A DNA stretch of 64,000 nucleotides, taken from assembly GCF_000721105.1 (NCBI RefSeq), contig NZ_JOEV01000012.1:128243-192242 (forward strand). The letters are read 5' to 3'. The stretch is from Streptomyces cellulosae. Its GTDB lineage: Bacteria; Actinomycetota; Actinomycetes; Streptomycetales; Streptomycetaceae. A program made the position numbers and the translations under genes. Every line of letters begins with the position of its first letter. The stretch's first letter is position 1. The notes under the pieces are model-generated. The model saw only the letters and a program-made list of their open reading frames with translations, made no database searches and was not told the origin of the DNA. Positions 26,043-36,688 of this stretch are shown piece by piece.

Positions 26043-26958
26043 AGCGGATCCTGGGGTCGAGGACGGCGTACAGCAGGTCGACGAGCAGGTTGGCGGCCAG
26101 GAACACCAGCACCAGGACCGTCACGAAGCCGACGACGGTCTGGGTGTTCTGGCGGAGGATCCCCTGGTAGAGCTGGTAGCCGACGCCGTGGATGTTGAAG
26201 ATGCGCTCGGTGACGATCGCCCCGCCCATCAGCGCGCCGATGTCGGTGCCGATGAAGGTGACCACGGGGATCAGGGAGTTGCGCAGCAGGTGCCGGACGA
26301 TGACCCGGCGCCGGGGCAGCCCCTTGGCGACGGCCGTGCGGACGTAGTCGGAGCGCCGGTTCTCCGCGATGGAGGTACGGGTCAGCCGGGTCACGTACGC
26401 CAGCGACACCGAGGCGAGGACCAGGCCCGGCACGATCAGCTCCCCGACGGTGGCGTCCGTCGACACCGACGGTTTGATCCAGCCCCACTCGACGCCGAGC
26501 AGGAGCTGGAGCAGCAGGCCGGTGACGAAGACGGGGACGGAGATCACGACGAGGCTGAACATCAGGACGGTGGTGTCGACGGGCCGGCCGCGTCTGAGGC
26601 CGGTGACCACGCCGAGGGTGACGCCGATGACGATCTCGAAGACGATCGCGACGAGGGTCAGCCGGATGGTGACCGGGAACGCCGTCGCCATCAGTTCGGT
26701 GACCTTCTGGCCGTTGAAGGCGGTGCCGAAGTCGCCGGTGAAGACGTTGCCCATGTACGTCAGGTATTGCTGCCAGACCGGCTTGTCGAGGCCGAACTCC
26801 CGCTTGAGCTGGGCGGCCGTCGCGGGGTCGCACTGTCTCTCGCCGCACAGGCCCGCGATGGGGTCGCCCATCACGTTGACCATGAGGAAGATCAGCAGGG
26901 TGGCCCCGACGAAGACGGGGATCATCTGCAGCAGTCGCCGGACGACGTACCGTCCCAT
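26035..26958 (-). CDS. Oligopeptide ABC importer permease, OppB-type (operon 1)
   Basis: A 307-residue permease beginning MGRYVVRRLLQMIPVFVG, with six membrane segments and the coupling motif around DYVRTAVAKGLPRRRVIVRH. The end NLLVDLLYAVLDPRIRYA is shared word for word with the operon 2 permease. It starts 6 bp after the binding-protein gene. Confidence 0.93.
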   Translation of the reverse strand: MGRYVVRRLLQMIPVFVGATLLIFLMVNVMGDPIAGLCGERQCDPATAAQLKREFGLDKPVWQQYLTYMGNVFTGDFGTAFNGQKVTELMATAFPVTIRLTLVAIVFEIVIGVTLGVVTGLRRGRPVDTTVLMFSLVVISVPVFVTGLLLQLLLGVEWGWIKPSVSTDATVGELIVPGLVLASVSLAYVTRLTRTSIAENRRSDYVRTAVAKGLPRRRVIVRHLLRNSLIPVVTFIGTDIGALMGGAIVTERIFNIHGVGYQLYQGILRQNTQTVVGFVTVLVLVFLAANLLVDLLYAVLDPRIRYA

Positions 26959-26964
26959 GGATGC

Positions 26965-28611
26965 TCAGCCGACCTTGATCTCGTTGTAGACGGGGACGCT
27001 GAACGGGTTGAGCCTGACGTCGGAGAGCCGGTCCGAGTAGCCGGCGCTGCCGTTCTGGTACCAGAGCGGGATCGCGCCCATGTCGTCCCTGAGGACCTCT
27101 TCGGCCTGCTGGAACTTCTTGACCGCCTTCGCCGTGCCGGTCTCGGCGTTGGCCTGGTCGACGAGGTGGTCGAAGTCCTTGTCGCTCCACTTGCCGTCGT
27201 TGGAGGAGGCGTTGGTGTAGTAGAGCGGCTGGAGGAAGTTCTGGATGAGGGGGTAGTCCATCTGCCACCCCGCCCGGAACGGTCCGGGCATCTTGTGCCC
27301 GGTGATCTGGTTGCGGAAGTCGGCGAAGGTGCCGATCGGCCTGCCGACGCACGCCTTGTCGTTGCCGAGGGCGTTGTTGATGGAGTTGCAGACCGCGTCG
27401 ATCCACTCCTTGTGGGAGCCGGTGTCCGCGTTGTACGTGATCTTGATCTGGCCGCCGGGCAGGCCGCCGCCCTTCTTGACCAGCTTCCTGGCCTCGGCGG
27501 GGTTGTACGCGCAGGCGCTCCCGCACAGGCCCTTCTTGAAGCCGCCGTCCTCGCCGAGGACCGGGGAGGTCCAGTCGGTGGCGGGGGTGCGGGTCTTCCG
27601 GAAGATCGTGTCGGTGATCTGGTCGCGGTTGATGGCCATGGACAGGCCCTTACGGACCTTCTCCATGCCGGGCTTGTTCCACCGGGGGTCGTAGAACGGG
27701 AAGGCGAGGGTCTGGATGATGCCGGCGGGAGTGTTGATGTACCGGCCGCCCAGGTCGCTCTTGACGTTCTTGAGCTGGGCGGCGGGGACGTCGTCGACGA
27801 GGTCGAGGTTGCCGGCCATCAGGTCGGTGTAGGCGGTGTTGTTGTCGGTGTAGACCTTCAGGTCCACGCCGCCGTTTCGCGCCTTGTCCGTGCCGGGGTA
27901 GCCGTCCCACGTGCGCAGGGACATCTGGGAGCCCCTGGTGTACGACTCGACGGTGTACGGGCCGTTGCCGACCGGCTTCTTCACCCAGGCGGCGTGGTCC
28001 TTGAAGAAGGCCTGCGGCAGCGGGGCGAAGGCCGGGTAGCCGAGGGTGTCCGGGAACGTCGAGAACTTCTGGTTGAGCTTGACGGTGAAGGTCGTGGCGT
28101 TGACGACCTTGAGTCCGGAGAGGGTGGAGGCGGTCTGCGTGCCGCTGTCCGGGTGGACCTTGTCGTAGCCGGCGATGTAGCCGAAGAAGTACGCGTTCCG
28201 CTGGTTGTTCCTCAGGCTCGCCCCGTAGTTCCAGGCGTCCACGAAGGACTTCGCGGTGACCGCCTCGCCGTTGCTGAACTTCCAGCCGCTCTTGATGGTG
28301 ATGGTGAAGTTCCGCGAGTCCGAGGTGGCGATCTTCTCGGCCAGCATGTTCTCGGCCTTGCCGGTCTCCGGGTCGTACTTCTTCAGGCTCCGGAAGATCA
28401 TGTCGAGGACCTTGCCGCCCTGCACCTCGTTGGTGTTGGCCGGCTCCAGCGGGTTCTGCGGGTCGCCCCAGGAGGCGCTGAGCACCGCGCCGCTGTCCCC
28501 GCTGCCGCTGCCGCCGCCGCAGCCGGACGCCATGAGGGCCACCGCGGCCGCACAGGCACCCCACTTGACGTACGTGCGCGGGTGGCTGTGCGGATGCCTG
28601 GCTCCACGCAT
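26965..28611 (-). CDS. Peptide-binding lipoprotein of oligopeptide permease operon 1
   Basis: A 548-residue family 5 solute-binding lipoprotein. The signal peptide ends in the lipobox ASGC with Cys31, followed by a Gly/Ser linker. Family blocks visible: WKFSNGEAVTAKSFVDAWNY, VGNGPYTVES and NINxxQITDTIF-like INRDQITDTIF. It captures oligopeptides outside the membrane. ATG 28611 has a perfect AGGAGG. The mature start (WGDPQNPLEPANTNEVQGG) parallels operon 2 (VGEPQNPLQPANTMES), so the two are paralogues. First gene of the operon. Confidence 0.93.
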   Translation of the reverse strand: MRGARHPHSHPRTYVKWGACAAAVALMASGCGGGSGSGDSGAVLSASWGDPQNPLEPANTNEVQGGKVLDMIFRSLKKYDPETGKAENMLAEKIATSDSRNFTITIKSGWKFSNGEAVTAKSFVDAWNYGASLRNNQRNAYFFGYIAGYDKVHPDSGTQTASTLSGLKVVNATTFTVKLNQKFSTFPDTLGYPAFAPLPQAFFKDHAAWVKKPVGNGPYTVESYTRGSQMSLRTWDGYPGTDKARNGGVDLKVYTDNNTAYTDLMAGNLDLVDDVPAAQLKNVKSDLGGRYINTPAGIIQTLAFPFYDPRWNKPGMEKVRKGLSMAINRDQITDTIFRKTRTPATDWTSPVLGEDGGFKKGLCGSACAYNPAEARKLVKKGGGLPGGQIKITYNADTGSHKEWIDAVCNSINNALGNDKACVGRPIGTFADFRNQITGHKMPGPFRAGWQMDYPLIQNFLQPLYYTNASSNDGKWSDKDFDHLVDQANAETGTAKAVKKFQQAEEVLRDDMGAIPLWYQNGSAGYSDRLSDVRLNPFSVPVYNEIKVG

Positions 28612-29039
28612 GGAGTGCCTCCTCCTGAGCGCCCCGTGCAGTGCGCTGTGCAGCCGACGCCGGGATGACGAACCGTTACCGGTCAATATCAGCACAAACA
28701 ACCCATACCGCACGTGAGCACAGGCCGTACGGGTCACCGGCCGCACAGGAGTCCGAGCCGTCACCGGCAGGAGGGACAGGCTCCGGCGCGCCATGGCGAG
28801 AAACAGGCGGGGAACGTCGTCAGGCCGTCACCTGGGCGGCGTCACAGGTGTGGACCAATGGCTGTCTCGTTCCCATCTCAGGTTTATTTCCGCAGGCCAC
28901 ACGGGGTACGCGCGCCGTTGACGGGTGCCGAGCAGCGCTGATAGACACTCACATCATTCCGCCGACATCCCCTGGTCCGGTCCGATCCGGCAGGCCAACA
29001 AGCCGTCCCTGTGCGAGTGATGACGCGAGGTCACGACCT
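28612..29039. promoter_or_regulatory. Divergent control region of permease operons 1 and 3
   Basis: 428 bp between two divergent operons, with no supported gene. The part near 28660-28720 is AT-richer (CAATATCAGCACAAACAACCC) and the most likely place for the operon 1 promoter. No clear dyad was found. Confidence 0.4.
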
Positions 29040-30911
29040 ATGAGCACACAAGTCCACGGCAGGGGGCTCTCGGGCCCGAGGCGATCAGGGCCCCGGGCCG
29101 GCAGGCTCGTCGCCGCGGCCGGGGCGGCCGCCCTGGTGTTCTCGGCCGGGCTCGCGACCCCGCTCGATCCGGCACCCCGGCGGGCAGCGGCCGCGGAGGG
29201 CGACAGCGTCCTGACCGTCGCGGTCGCGCAGAGCGTGGACTCACTGAGCCCGTTCCTGGCGCAGCGGCTGGTCAGCACCAGCATCCACCGGCTGATGTAC
29301 GAGTACCTGACCAACTACGACCCCAAGGACAACCACGCCGTCCCCGGCCTGGCCACCAGGTGGGAGTCGTCCCCCGACAAGCTGACCTGGACGTACACCA
29401 TCCGCTCCGACTCCAAGTGGTCGGACGGGCAGCAGGCCACCGCCCAGGACGCGGCCTGGACGTTCAACAAGATGATGACCGACGAGGGCGCCGCCACCGC
29501 CAACGGCAGCTTCGTCGGCAACTTCGAGAAGGTCACCGCCCCCAGCCCCACCCAGCTGGTCATCCAGCTGAAGAAGCCGCAGGCCACGATGACCGCCCTC
29601 GACGTGCCGATCGTCCCGAAGCACGTCTGGGAGAAGGTCGGGGACTTCTCGAAGTTCAACAACGACAAGAGCTTCCCCGTCGTCGGGAACGGGCCGTTCG
29701 TCCTCACCGACTACAAGCCCGACAGCTACGTACGCCTGAAGCCGAACAAGGACTTCTGGCGGGGCGCACCCAAGTTCGACGAGCTGGTCGTCCGCTACTA
29801 CAAGGACCAGGACGCCGCCGTGGCCGCGCTGCGCAAGGGCGAGGTCTCCTTCGTCGCGGGCTCCCCGTCACTGACCCCGGCTCAGGCGGCCTCCCTCAAG
29901 AACGAGAAGAACATCCGCGTCAACGACGCCCCAGGCCGTCGTTTCTACGCGCTCGCCACCAACCCGGGCGCCAAGGCGAAGAACGGCCAGAAGTTCGGCG
30001 ACGGCGACCCCTCCCTGCTGGACGCGCGGGTACGGCACGCCCTGTTCCAGGCGGTCGACCGCAAGACCGTCATCGACAAGGTGTTCCAGGGCCACGCCGT
30101 CGAAGGCCAGGGGTACATCCCGCCGCGCTTCTCGCAGTACTTCTGGAAGCCCTCGGCGAGTCAGGAGCTCGCCTACGACCCCGAGAAGGCGGGCCGGCTC
30201 CTCGACCAGGCGGGCTACAAGAAGAACAGCGCGGGCAAGCGCCTCGGCAAGGACGGCAAGCCGATCACGTACCGCGTGCTGTGCCACGCCACCGACCCGA
30301 ACGACAAGGCGGTCGGCCAGTACCTGACGGAGTGGTGGGGCGAGCTCGGCATCGGTGTCACCCTCGACTGCCTCGACAACGTGACCGATCCGTGGCTCGC
30401 GGGCACCTACGACCTCGCCTTCGACGGCTGGTCCGTCAACCCGGACCCGGACTTCGTCCTGTCGATCCACACCTGCGCGGCCCTGCCCGCGACCCCGAAG
30501 GTCACCGGCGCCACCGACAACTTCGTCTGCGACAAGCGGTACGACGACCTGTACGCGCGTCAGCTCGCCGAGTACGACCCCGCCAAACGGGCCACGATCG
30601 TCAAGCAGATGGAGTCGCGGCTGTACGACCTGGGGTACATGAACGTCATGGCGTACCCGAACGCCGTGGAGGCGTACCGGACCGACCAGATCAAGTCGAT
30701 CCGGACGATGCCGAGCGCGGCAGGCAACATCTACGGCCAGGACGGCTACTGGAGCTGGTGGTCGGCGGTCCCGGCCGCCTCGGACGGATCCTCCGACGAT
30801 TCCGGCTCGACCGGGATCGTGATCGGCGGGGTGGTGCTCGCCGTGATCCTGGTGGGCGCCGGGGGGTTCGTCGCGCTGCGGCGCAGGTCCACCGCCGACG
30901 ACCGTGAGTAG
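29040..30911 (+). CDS. Peptide-binding protein with C-terminal membrane anchor (operon 3)
   Basis: A 623-residue family 5 binding protein. The N-terminus has a Sec signal with no lipobox Cys; cleavage near RRAAAAEG (about residue 50) is likely. Family blocks: SVDSLSPFLAQRLVS, WSDGQQATAQDAAWTFNKMM, VVGNGPFVLTDYKPDSYV and ALFQAVDRKTVIDKVF. After a Ser/Gly stretch comes one membrane helix (about 591-612, GIVIGGVVLAVILVGAGG) and RRRSTADDRE, so the protein is held by its C-terminus instead of a lipid. This differs from operons 1 and 2. Start ATG 29040 with GAGG upstream. Confidence 0.9.
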   Translation: MSTQVHGRGLSGPRRSGPRAGRLVAAAGAAALVFSAGLATPLDPAPRRAAAAEGDSVLTVAVAQSVDSLSPFLAQRLVSTSIHRLMYEYLTNYDPKDNHAVPGLATRWESSPDKLTWTYTIRSDSKWSDGQQATAQDAAWTFNKMMTDEGAATANGSFVGNFEKVTAPSPTQLVIQLKKPQATMTALDVPIVPKHVWEKVGDFSKFNNDKSFPVVGNGPFVLTDYKPDSYVRLKPNKDFWRGAPKFDELVVRYYKDQDAAVAALRKGEVSFVAGSPSLTPAQAASLKNEKNIRVNDAPGRRFYALATNPGAKAKNGQKFGDGDPSLLDARVRHALFQAVDRKTVIDKVFQGHAVEGQGYIPPRFSQYFWKPSASQELAYDPEKAGRLLDQAGYKKNSAGKRLGKDGKPITYRVLCHATDPNDKAVGQYLTEWWGELGIGVTLDCLDNVTDPWLAGTYDLAFDGWSVNPDPDFVLSIHTCAALPATPKVTGATDNFVCDKRYDDLYARQLAEYDPAKRATIVKQMESRLYDLGYMNVMAYPNAVEAYRTDQIKSIRTMPSAAGNIYGQDGYWSWWSAVPAASDGSSDDSGSTGIVIGGVVLAVILVGAGGFVALRRRSTADDRE

Positions 30912-31959
30912 CGCCCAGAAGACCGCCGCTCCGGTCCTCGCCGGACCGGCGGTCCGGGCCCGCACCCCACGGGCACGCACCACCGCCGCGTACGTCCGCT
31001 ACGGCGCCGGGAAGCTGGGCGGCGCCGCCGTCTCACTGCTCGCCGTGCTGGTCACCGGCTTCTTCCTGTTCCGGCTGATCCCGGGCGACCCGGTCAAGAC
31101 CATGACCGGCGGCCGCCCGGTGTCCGCCGAACAACTGGCGTCATACCGGCGGGAGTTCGGCCTCGACCTGCCGCTGTGGCAGCAGTTCACCGACTACTGC
31201 GGCAAGGCCCTCACCGGCGACCTCGGCACCTCGTACCAGTTCCGCGCCCCGGTCGTCGACAAGATCAGCGAGGCGCTGCCGAACACCCTGCTGCTGACCG
31301 GCACGGGCTTCGTCCTCTACACCGCGCTCGGCATCCTCCTCGGCACCCGCGCGGCCTGGCGCAACGGCCGGCTCGGGGACCGGCTGAACACCGGTCTGGC
31401 GCTGACCCTCTTCTCGGTCCCGTCGTTCTGGCTGGGCCTGCTGCTCATCATCGTGTTCTCGGTGGGCATCGGCCCGATCCCCGGGATGTTCCCCACCGGT
31501 GGCATGGAGTCGGGCGGCGAGGAGGGCTTCGCGTACGTCATCGACGTCGCCCACCATCTGGTCCTGCCGGTGATCACGCTGGTCGCGGTGGAGTACGGGC
31601 AGACCCTGCTGGTGACCCGCTCGGCGCTGCTGGACGAGATGGGCAGCGACTACCTCACCACCGCTCGCGCCAAGGGCCTGAGGGACGACCTGGTCCGGCG
31701 CCGGCACGCGGTGCCCAACGCCCTGCTGCCGACCGTGACGCTGATCTTCGTCAACCTGGGCCGGACGGTCGCCGGCGTGATCCTCGTCGAGACGGTGTTC
31801 TCCTGGCCGGGTCTGGGCGGGCTGTTCTACCAGGCCCTGAGCGTGCCGGACCTGCCGCTGGTCCAGGGTCTGTTCCTCTTCTTCGCCGCGACGGTGATCG
31901 TCATGAACACGCTGGCCGACCTGGTCTATCCGCTGCTCGACCCCCGGGTGGGCCGATGA
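30904..31959 (+). CDS. Peptide ABC importer permease, OppB/DppB-type (operon 3)
   Basis: A 351-residue permease with a 35-residue cytoplasmic leader, six membrane segments and the coupling stretch DYLTTARAKGLRDDLVRRRH. FRLIPGDPVKTMTGGR after the first helix and ETVFSWPGLGGLFYQAL near the end are family signatures. GTG start overlaps the binding-protein gene by 8 bp. Confidence 0.93.
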   Translation: MSSAQKTAAPVLAGPAVRARTPRARTTAAYVRYGAGKLGGAAVSLLAVLVTGFFLFRLIPGDPVKTMTGGRPVSAEQLASYRREFGLDLPLWQQFTDYCGKALTGDLGTSYQFRAPVVDKISEALPNTLLLTGTGFVLYTALGILLGTRAAWRNGRLGDRLNTGLALTLFSVPSFWLGLLLIIVFSVGIGPIPGMFPTGGMESGGEEGFAYVIDVAHHLVLPVITLVAVEYGQTLLVTRSALLDEMGSDYLTTARAKGLRDDLVRRRHAVPNALLPTVTLIFVNLGRTVAGVILVETVFSWPGLGGLFYQALSVPDLPLVQGLFLFFAATVIVMNTLADLVYPLLDPRVGR

Positions 31960-32875
31960 CGACCGACACCCCGGCCCGGGTCACCGAGACCGGTCCGCGC
32001 GCGCTCGCCCGGCAGCGCCGCCGGCGGTCCGTCGTACGGTTCTGGACGCGGTACCGCACCCATCGCGCCGGGCTGGCCGGCCTGGCCGCGCTCATCCTGT
32101 TCGCCCTCGTCGCGCTGACCGCTCCGCTGACCGTCGGCTCCGACGTGGCCGGTGTGACCGACGCGCCCGGGCAGCCGATGGAGAGCCCGAGCGGCGCGTT
32201 CCCACTGGGCACCGACCGCTTCGGGCGGAATCTGCTGGGGCTGCTGGTGTGGGGCTCGCGCATCTCGCTGCTGGTGGGCCTGCTGGCGGCCGTGCTGTCG
32301 GTGACGATCGGCACGCTGGTCGGCATCACGGCCGGGCACTTCAAGGGCGCGTACGCGACCGTGCTGATGCGGGTCACGGACTGGTTCCTGGTGATGCCGA
32401 CGCTGGTGCTCGCCATCGCGCTGGCCACCGTGATGTCCCGTTCGCTGGGCACGGTGGTCCTGGCGATCGGTGTGACCACCTGGCCGACGACCGCCCGGCT
32501 GGTGCGGGCGCAGACGCTGGCGGTGGAGTCACGGCCGTACATCGAACGCGCGAAGGCGCTCGGCGGCGGCCACTGGCACATCATGTCCCGGCATGTGCTG
32601 CCCAACGTGATGCCGCTGGTGCTGGCGCAGGCGACCCTCGGGATCTCCACCGCGATCCTCGCCGAGGCGACCCTGGCCTTCCTCGGGCTGGGCGACCCGA
32701 CGGTGGTGTCGTGGGGCGGGCTGCTCCAGGAGGCGCGGGAGGCGGGTGCGGTGAGTTCCGGAGACTGGTGGTACCTGGTGCCGCCCGGCATCGCGATCGC
32801 GGCGGTGGCGCTGGCGTTCACACTGTGCGGGCGTGCGGTGGAGTCGGTGCTAAACCCCCGGCTGGAGGTGGACCG

Positions 32876-32879
<4 letters not shown>
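31956..32879 (+). CDS. Peptide ABC importer permease, OppC/DppC-type (operon 3)
   Basis: A 307-residue permease with an Arg-rich leader, six membrane segments, the loop FPLGTDRFGRNLLGLLVWG and coupling motif PYIERAKALGGGHWHIMSRH. ATG overlaps the previous stop (ATGA). Much less similar to the OppC-type proteins of operons 1 and 2 than those are to each other. Confidence 0.93.
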
Positions 32880-33870
<991 letters not shown>

Positions 33871-33874
<4 letters not shown>

Positions 33875-34908
33875 CGGCCACAGCACAACCACCGGTACGG
33901 CGCCGGCTACTGAGCGCCGAAGGCCTGCACGTCACCTACCCCGGCCGGCACGGCGACCCGCCCGCCCGCGCGGTGGACGGCGTCGAACTCGCCATCCGGC
34001 CCGGGGAGATCGTGGCCCTGGTCGGCGAGTCCGGCTGCGGCAAGACGACCCTCGCCCGCGCCCTGCTGGGCCTGGTCCGGCCGACGCGGGGCCACGTCCG
34101 CTTCGGCGGGCAGCCGCTGGAGTACTCCTCCCGGTCCCTGAAGGCGTACCGCAAACGCGTCCAGCTGGTCCTCCAGGACCCGACCGGCTCGCTCAACCCT
34201 CGGCACACGGTGTACGACGCCGTGGCGGAGGGGCTGCGGATCCACGGGTACGGCGGGGACGAGCCGGCGGCGGTGGCCTCGGCCCTGTCCCGGGCGGGTC
34301 TGCGGCCCCCCGAGCGCTTCTTCCTGCGCTACCCGCACGAGCTGTCCGGCGGCCAGCGCCAACGGGTCGTCATCGCCGGGGCGCTGGTCCTCGAACCCGA
34401 ACTCCTCGTCGCCGACGAGCCGGTGGCCTCGCTGGACGCCTCCGTACGCGGCGAGATCCTCGCCCTGCTGCTGCGTCTGCGGGACGAACTCGGCCTGTCG
34501 GCACTGGTGGTGACGCACGACCTGGGACTGGCGTGGAACATCGCGGACCGGGTGGCGGTGATGTACCTGGGCCGGATCGTGGAGACGGGCGACGTCGAGA
34601 AGGTACTGACCGAACCTCAACACCCTTACACCAAGGCGCTGTTGTCCGTGCTTCCGGAGGCGCCCGGGGATCCTGTCGTCCTCACCGGCGAGCCCCCCGA
34701 CCCGTCCCGCGTCCCCTCCGGCTGCCGTTTCCACGCCCGTTGCCAGGTCCTGGCGAGCGGAGAGGCGGAACGGGCGGGGGTCGCGGGGGCGTGCCGGGAG
34801 GTGGATCCTGGGGTGCTGGGCGGGGGTGAGGTGGCTGAGGTGGCGTGTCATTGGGCAACCTCACGGGCGCAAGCAGGACTGGCGGAGGAGGGGCTGTCGG
34901 CGTCCTAG
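33871..34908 (+). CDS. Peptide ABC importer ATPase, OppF/DppF-type (operon 3)
   Basis: A 345-residue ATPase: Walker A GESGCGKTT (about 51-59), VLQDPTGSLNPRHTVYDAV, signature [17 protein letters not shown] and Walker B LLVADEPVASLD. The C-terminus has PSGCRFHARCQVLASGE and a final ACHW-like VACHWATS. ATG overlaps the previous stop (ATGA). Last gene of the operon. Confidence 0.92.
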
Positions 34909-34996
34909 CGCCGCGGCAGGCGACGTCTGCCCGTCAAGGAGCGGCGTCCGGTGCGTGCTCCGGGGGTTCCCCGGCCGCAGGCTGGTGGAGTGCCGA

Positions 34997-35033
34997 CCGG
35001 AAGCCCTCGTACTGGACGTACGTGGGCTTCCGG
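34997..35033. terminator. Long hairpin after permease operon 3
   Basis: CCGGAAGCCC (34997-35006) pairs perfectly with GGGCTTCCGG (35024-35033), and CGTAC/GTACG extends the stem after one mismatch around the loop TGGAC. It lies 88 bp past the operon. The hairpin type with CGTACTGGACGTACG at its tip seems familiar from other Streptomyces intergenic regions. The rest of the gap up to 35127 holds no gene. Confidence 0.65.
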
Positions 35034-35161
35034 CCGGTGCGGCGAGTGGGGCACCTCCCACGCCCTTGAGGCGGTGAGGGAGCGTGCCGGGCGTCGCGAC
35101 GGGGCGAGCGTTGCCTGTCACGGCACTAGGGCTGTTGCGAAAGTGGATCTTGTTCTACGAA

Positions 35162-35213
35162 GCGACGGTGCTGGTCGCAGCCATCAACGAATGGCTGCGA
35201 CCAGCACCGTCGC
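35162..35213. repeat. Perfect 23-bp inverted repeat at the transposase relic
   Basis: 35162-35184 and 35191-35213 are exact reverse complements with a 6-base loop (CAACGA). The left arm encodes the transposase C-terminus ATVLVAA; the right arm is its mirror image. It sits 9 bp past the VOC stop codon and would be a strong terminator for that gene. Confidence 0.9.
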
Positions 35214-35221
35214 AACTACCC

Positions 35222-35677
35222 TCAGACGACGTCGAATTCGTTGCCCTCGGGGTCCTGCATGGCGGCGGCGTAGAGCCCCATGTCCGGCTCATCCTTAATC
35301 CGCAGCACGGTGGCACCAGCTTTGGCCAGCCGTTCCATCGTAGCCTTGACCCGTTGTGTGCGGACGTCCAGTGGGACGTCACGGCCCCCACCGACCTTCA
35401 GGTCGAAGTGCCACCGGTTCTTGGCGGCCTTCGGCTCCGGAACCTGCTGGAACCACACCCTCGGCCCACGTCCCGCGGGATCGATGATCGACTCCGGAAT
35501 ATCCCCGGCACCGGCCGGCAACTCTGCCTCGGGCACCCCCACCGCCGCCCAGTAAGTACGCCACGTGGCGTGCCCGCCCGGCGGAGGCTCAGGCACGTAG
35601 CCCAGGGCTTCGGCCCAGAACGTCACCATTCTCTGCGGATCGGAGCAGTCGATCGTCAGCTGCACTGTCATCTCCAT
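35222..35677 (-). CDS. VOC-family (glyoxalase/bleomycin-resistance superfamily) protein, passenger 1
   Basis: A 151-residue single-domain VOC protein: VQLTIDCSDPQRMVTFWAEA at the start, WFQQVPEPKAAKNRWHFDL with the central His, and MQDPEGNEFDVV at the end with the metal-ligand Glu. These proteins bind a metal or a small hydrophobic ligand; function varies widely (isomerase, dioxygenase, drug binding). The start ATG 35677 is the family-like one; the frame stays open 11 codons further up. It lies wholly inside the inverted-repeat cassette and is related to the VOC gene at 36689. Confidence 0.85.
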   Translation of the reverse strand: MEMTVQLTIDCSDPQRMVTFWAEALGYVPEPPPGGHATWRTYWAAVGVPEAELPAGAGDIPESIIDPAGRGPRVWFQQVPEPKAAKNRWHFDLKVGGGRDVPLDVRTQRVKATMERLAKAGATVLRIKDEPDMGLYAAAMQDPEGNEFDVV

Positions 35678-35773
35678 GATCGGAGCATCCCAGACAGGTC
35701 TGACAGACAATCAACTTTCGCAACAGGCCCTGGGTGTATCGAAAGTGGATCTTTCTGTGAATGATCACGGCTC

Positions 35774-36647
35774 ATGGGGCGGGGAGATCTCACGGAGGAG
35801 CAGTGGGCAGCGCTGGAGCCGTTGTTGCCGAAGGGGACGAGGGTGGGGCGGCCGCCTGTCTGGTCTCGGCGGCAGCTGATCGACGGCATACGGTTTCGGG
35901 TCGGGACCGGTGTTCCGTGGCGAGACGTCCCCGTCGAGTACGGGCCGTGGAGCCGGGTCTACGATCTGTTCCGCCGATGGCAGCGGAATGGCACCTGGCA
36001 GCGGATCCTCACCCGGCTCCGGTCCCTGGCTGACGCGAAGGGTGCGATCACGTGGGACCTGAGCGTCGACTCCACGGTGTGCCGCGCTCATCAGCATGCG
36101 GCTGGGGCCCGCAAGCAGGGTGACCTGCAGAAGGAACCGCCGGGCGGTGTGTTCACCGAACCCGATGATCACGGGCTGGGACGCTCGCGCGGCGGGTTCA
36201 CCACAAGCTCCACCTGGCCGTCGAGCAGGGACAAAAACCCATGTCAATCGTGGTCACGGCAGGGCAGCGAGGGGACTCACCGCAGTTCGAACCCGTGCTG
36301 GAGAAGGTCCGCGTGCCCGCATCGGGCCGGGCCGGCCACGCGTCCGTCCCAATCGCGTGCGGGCGGACAAGGCGTACGCCTCCCGCAGGATTCGCGCCTA
36401 CCTGCGCCGCCGCGGGATCCGCTGCACCATCCCGAGCAAGGCCGACCAGGCGCGCAACCGCCAAAAGCTCGGCTCCCGCGGCGGTCGACCGCCACGCTTC
36501 CACCCGGCGGACTACCACGAGCGCCATGCGGTCGAGTGCGGGATCAACCGCCTCAAGAGACACCGCGCCGTCGCCACGCGATATGACAAGCTCGCGATCC
36601 GCTACGAGGTGACCGTCCTCGTAGCGGCCATTAACGAGTGGCTGTGA
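35774..36647 (+). pseudogene. IS5-family DDE transposase, two frameshifts
   Basis: Three frames make one protein of about 291 residues. Frame one runs from ATG 35774 (LTEEQWAALEPLLPKG) to RSRGGFTT, with the first Asp in [16 protein letters not shown]. The second starts near 36205 ([20 protein letters not shown]), the third near 36318 ([19 protein letters not shown]), carrying the second Asp, and ends ...[12 protein letters not shown] with the Glu and INEWL. Each shift fits loss of a single C (ACCACAAG for ACCACCAAG; GTGCCCGC for GTGCCCCGC). A single programmed shift, known in some IS5 groups, would not explain two, so it is taken as dead. Confidence 0.85.
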
Positions 36648-36688
36648 CCAGCGGGTCATACGAAGCTGGCCAGGATGGCGCGTGGGCG

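Larger units (their letters stand above)
35128..35731. mobile_element. Minimal IS5-type cassette carrying a VOC gene
   Basis: Terminal inverted repeats AGGGCTGTTGCGAAAGT (35128-35144) and ACTTTCGCAACAGGCCCT (35714-35731), identical apart from one extra C, enclose 604 bp. Inside the left end, CGAAAGTGGATCTT is shared with the left end of the next element. Directly after it comes only the last dozen codons of an IS5-type transposase ([14 protein letters not shown]), then a VOC gene pointing back towards it. So almost the whole transposase has been lost while both ends and the passenger remain, as in a mobile insertion cassette. Confidence 0.65.

Noticed and set aside
25729..28668. 979-codon plus-strand open frame over permease operon 1
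   Set aside because: It mirrors three well-defined importer genes on the other strand and encodes only low-complexity Val/Asp/Gly sequence.
35774..36647. Programmed ribosomal frameshifting in the IS5 transposase
   Set aside because: Two separate shifts are needed and each is explained by loss of one C at a place where the expected codons are obvious; no slippery heptamer was seen.
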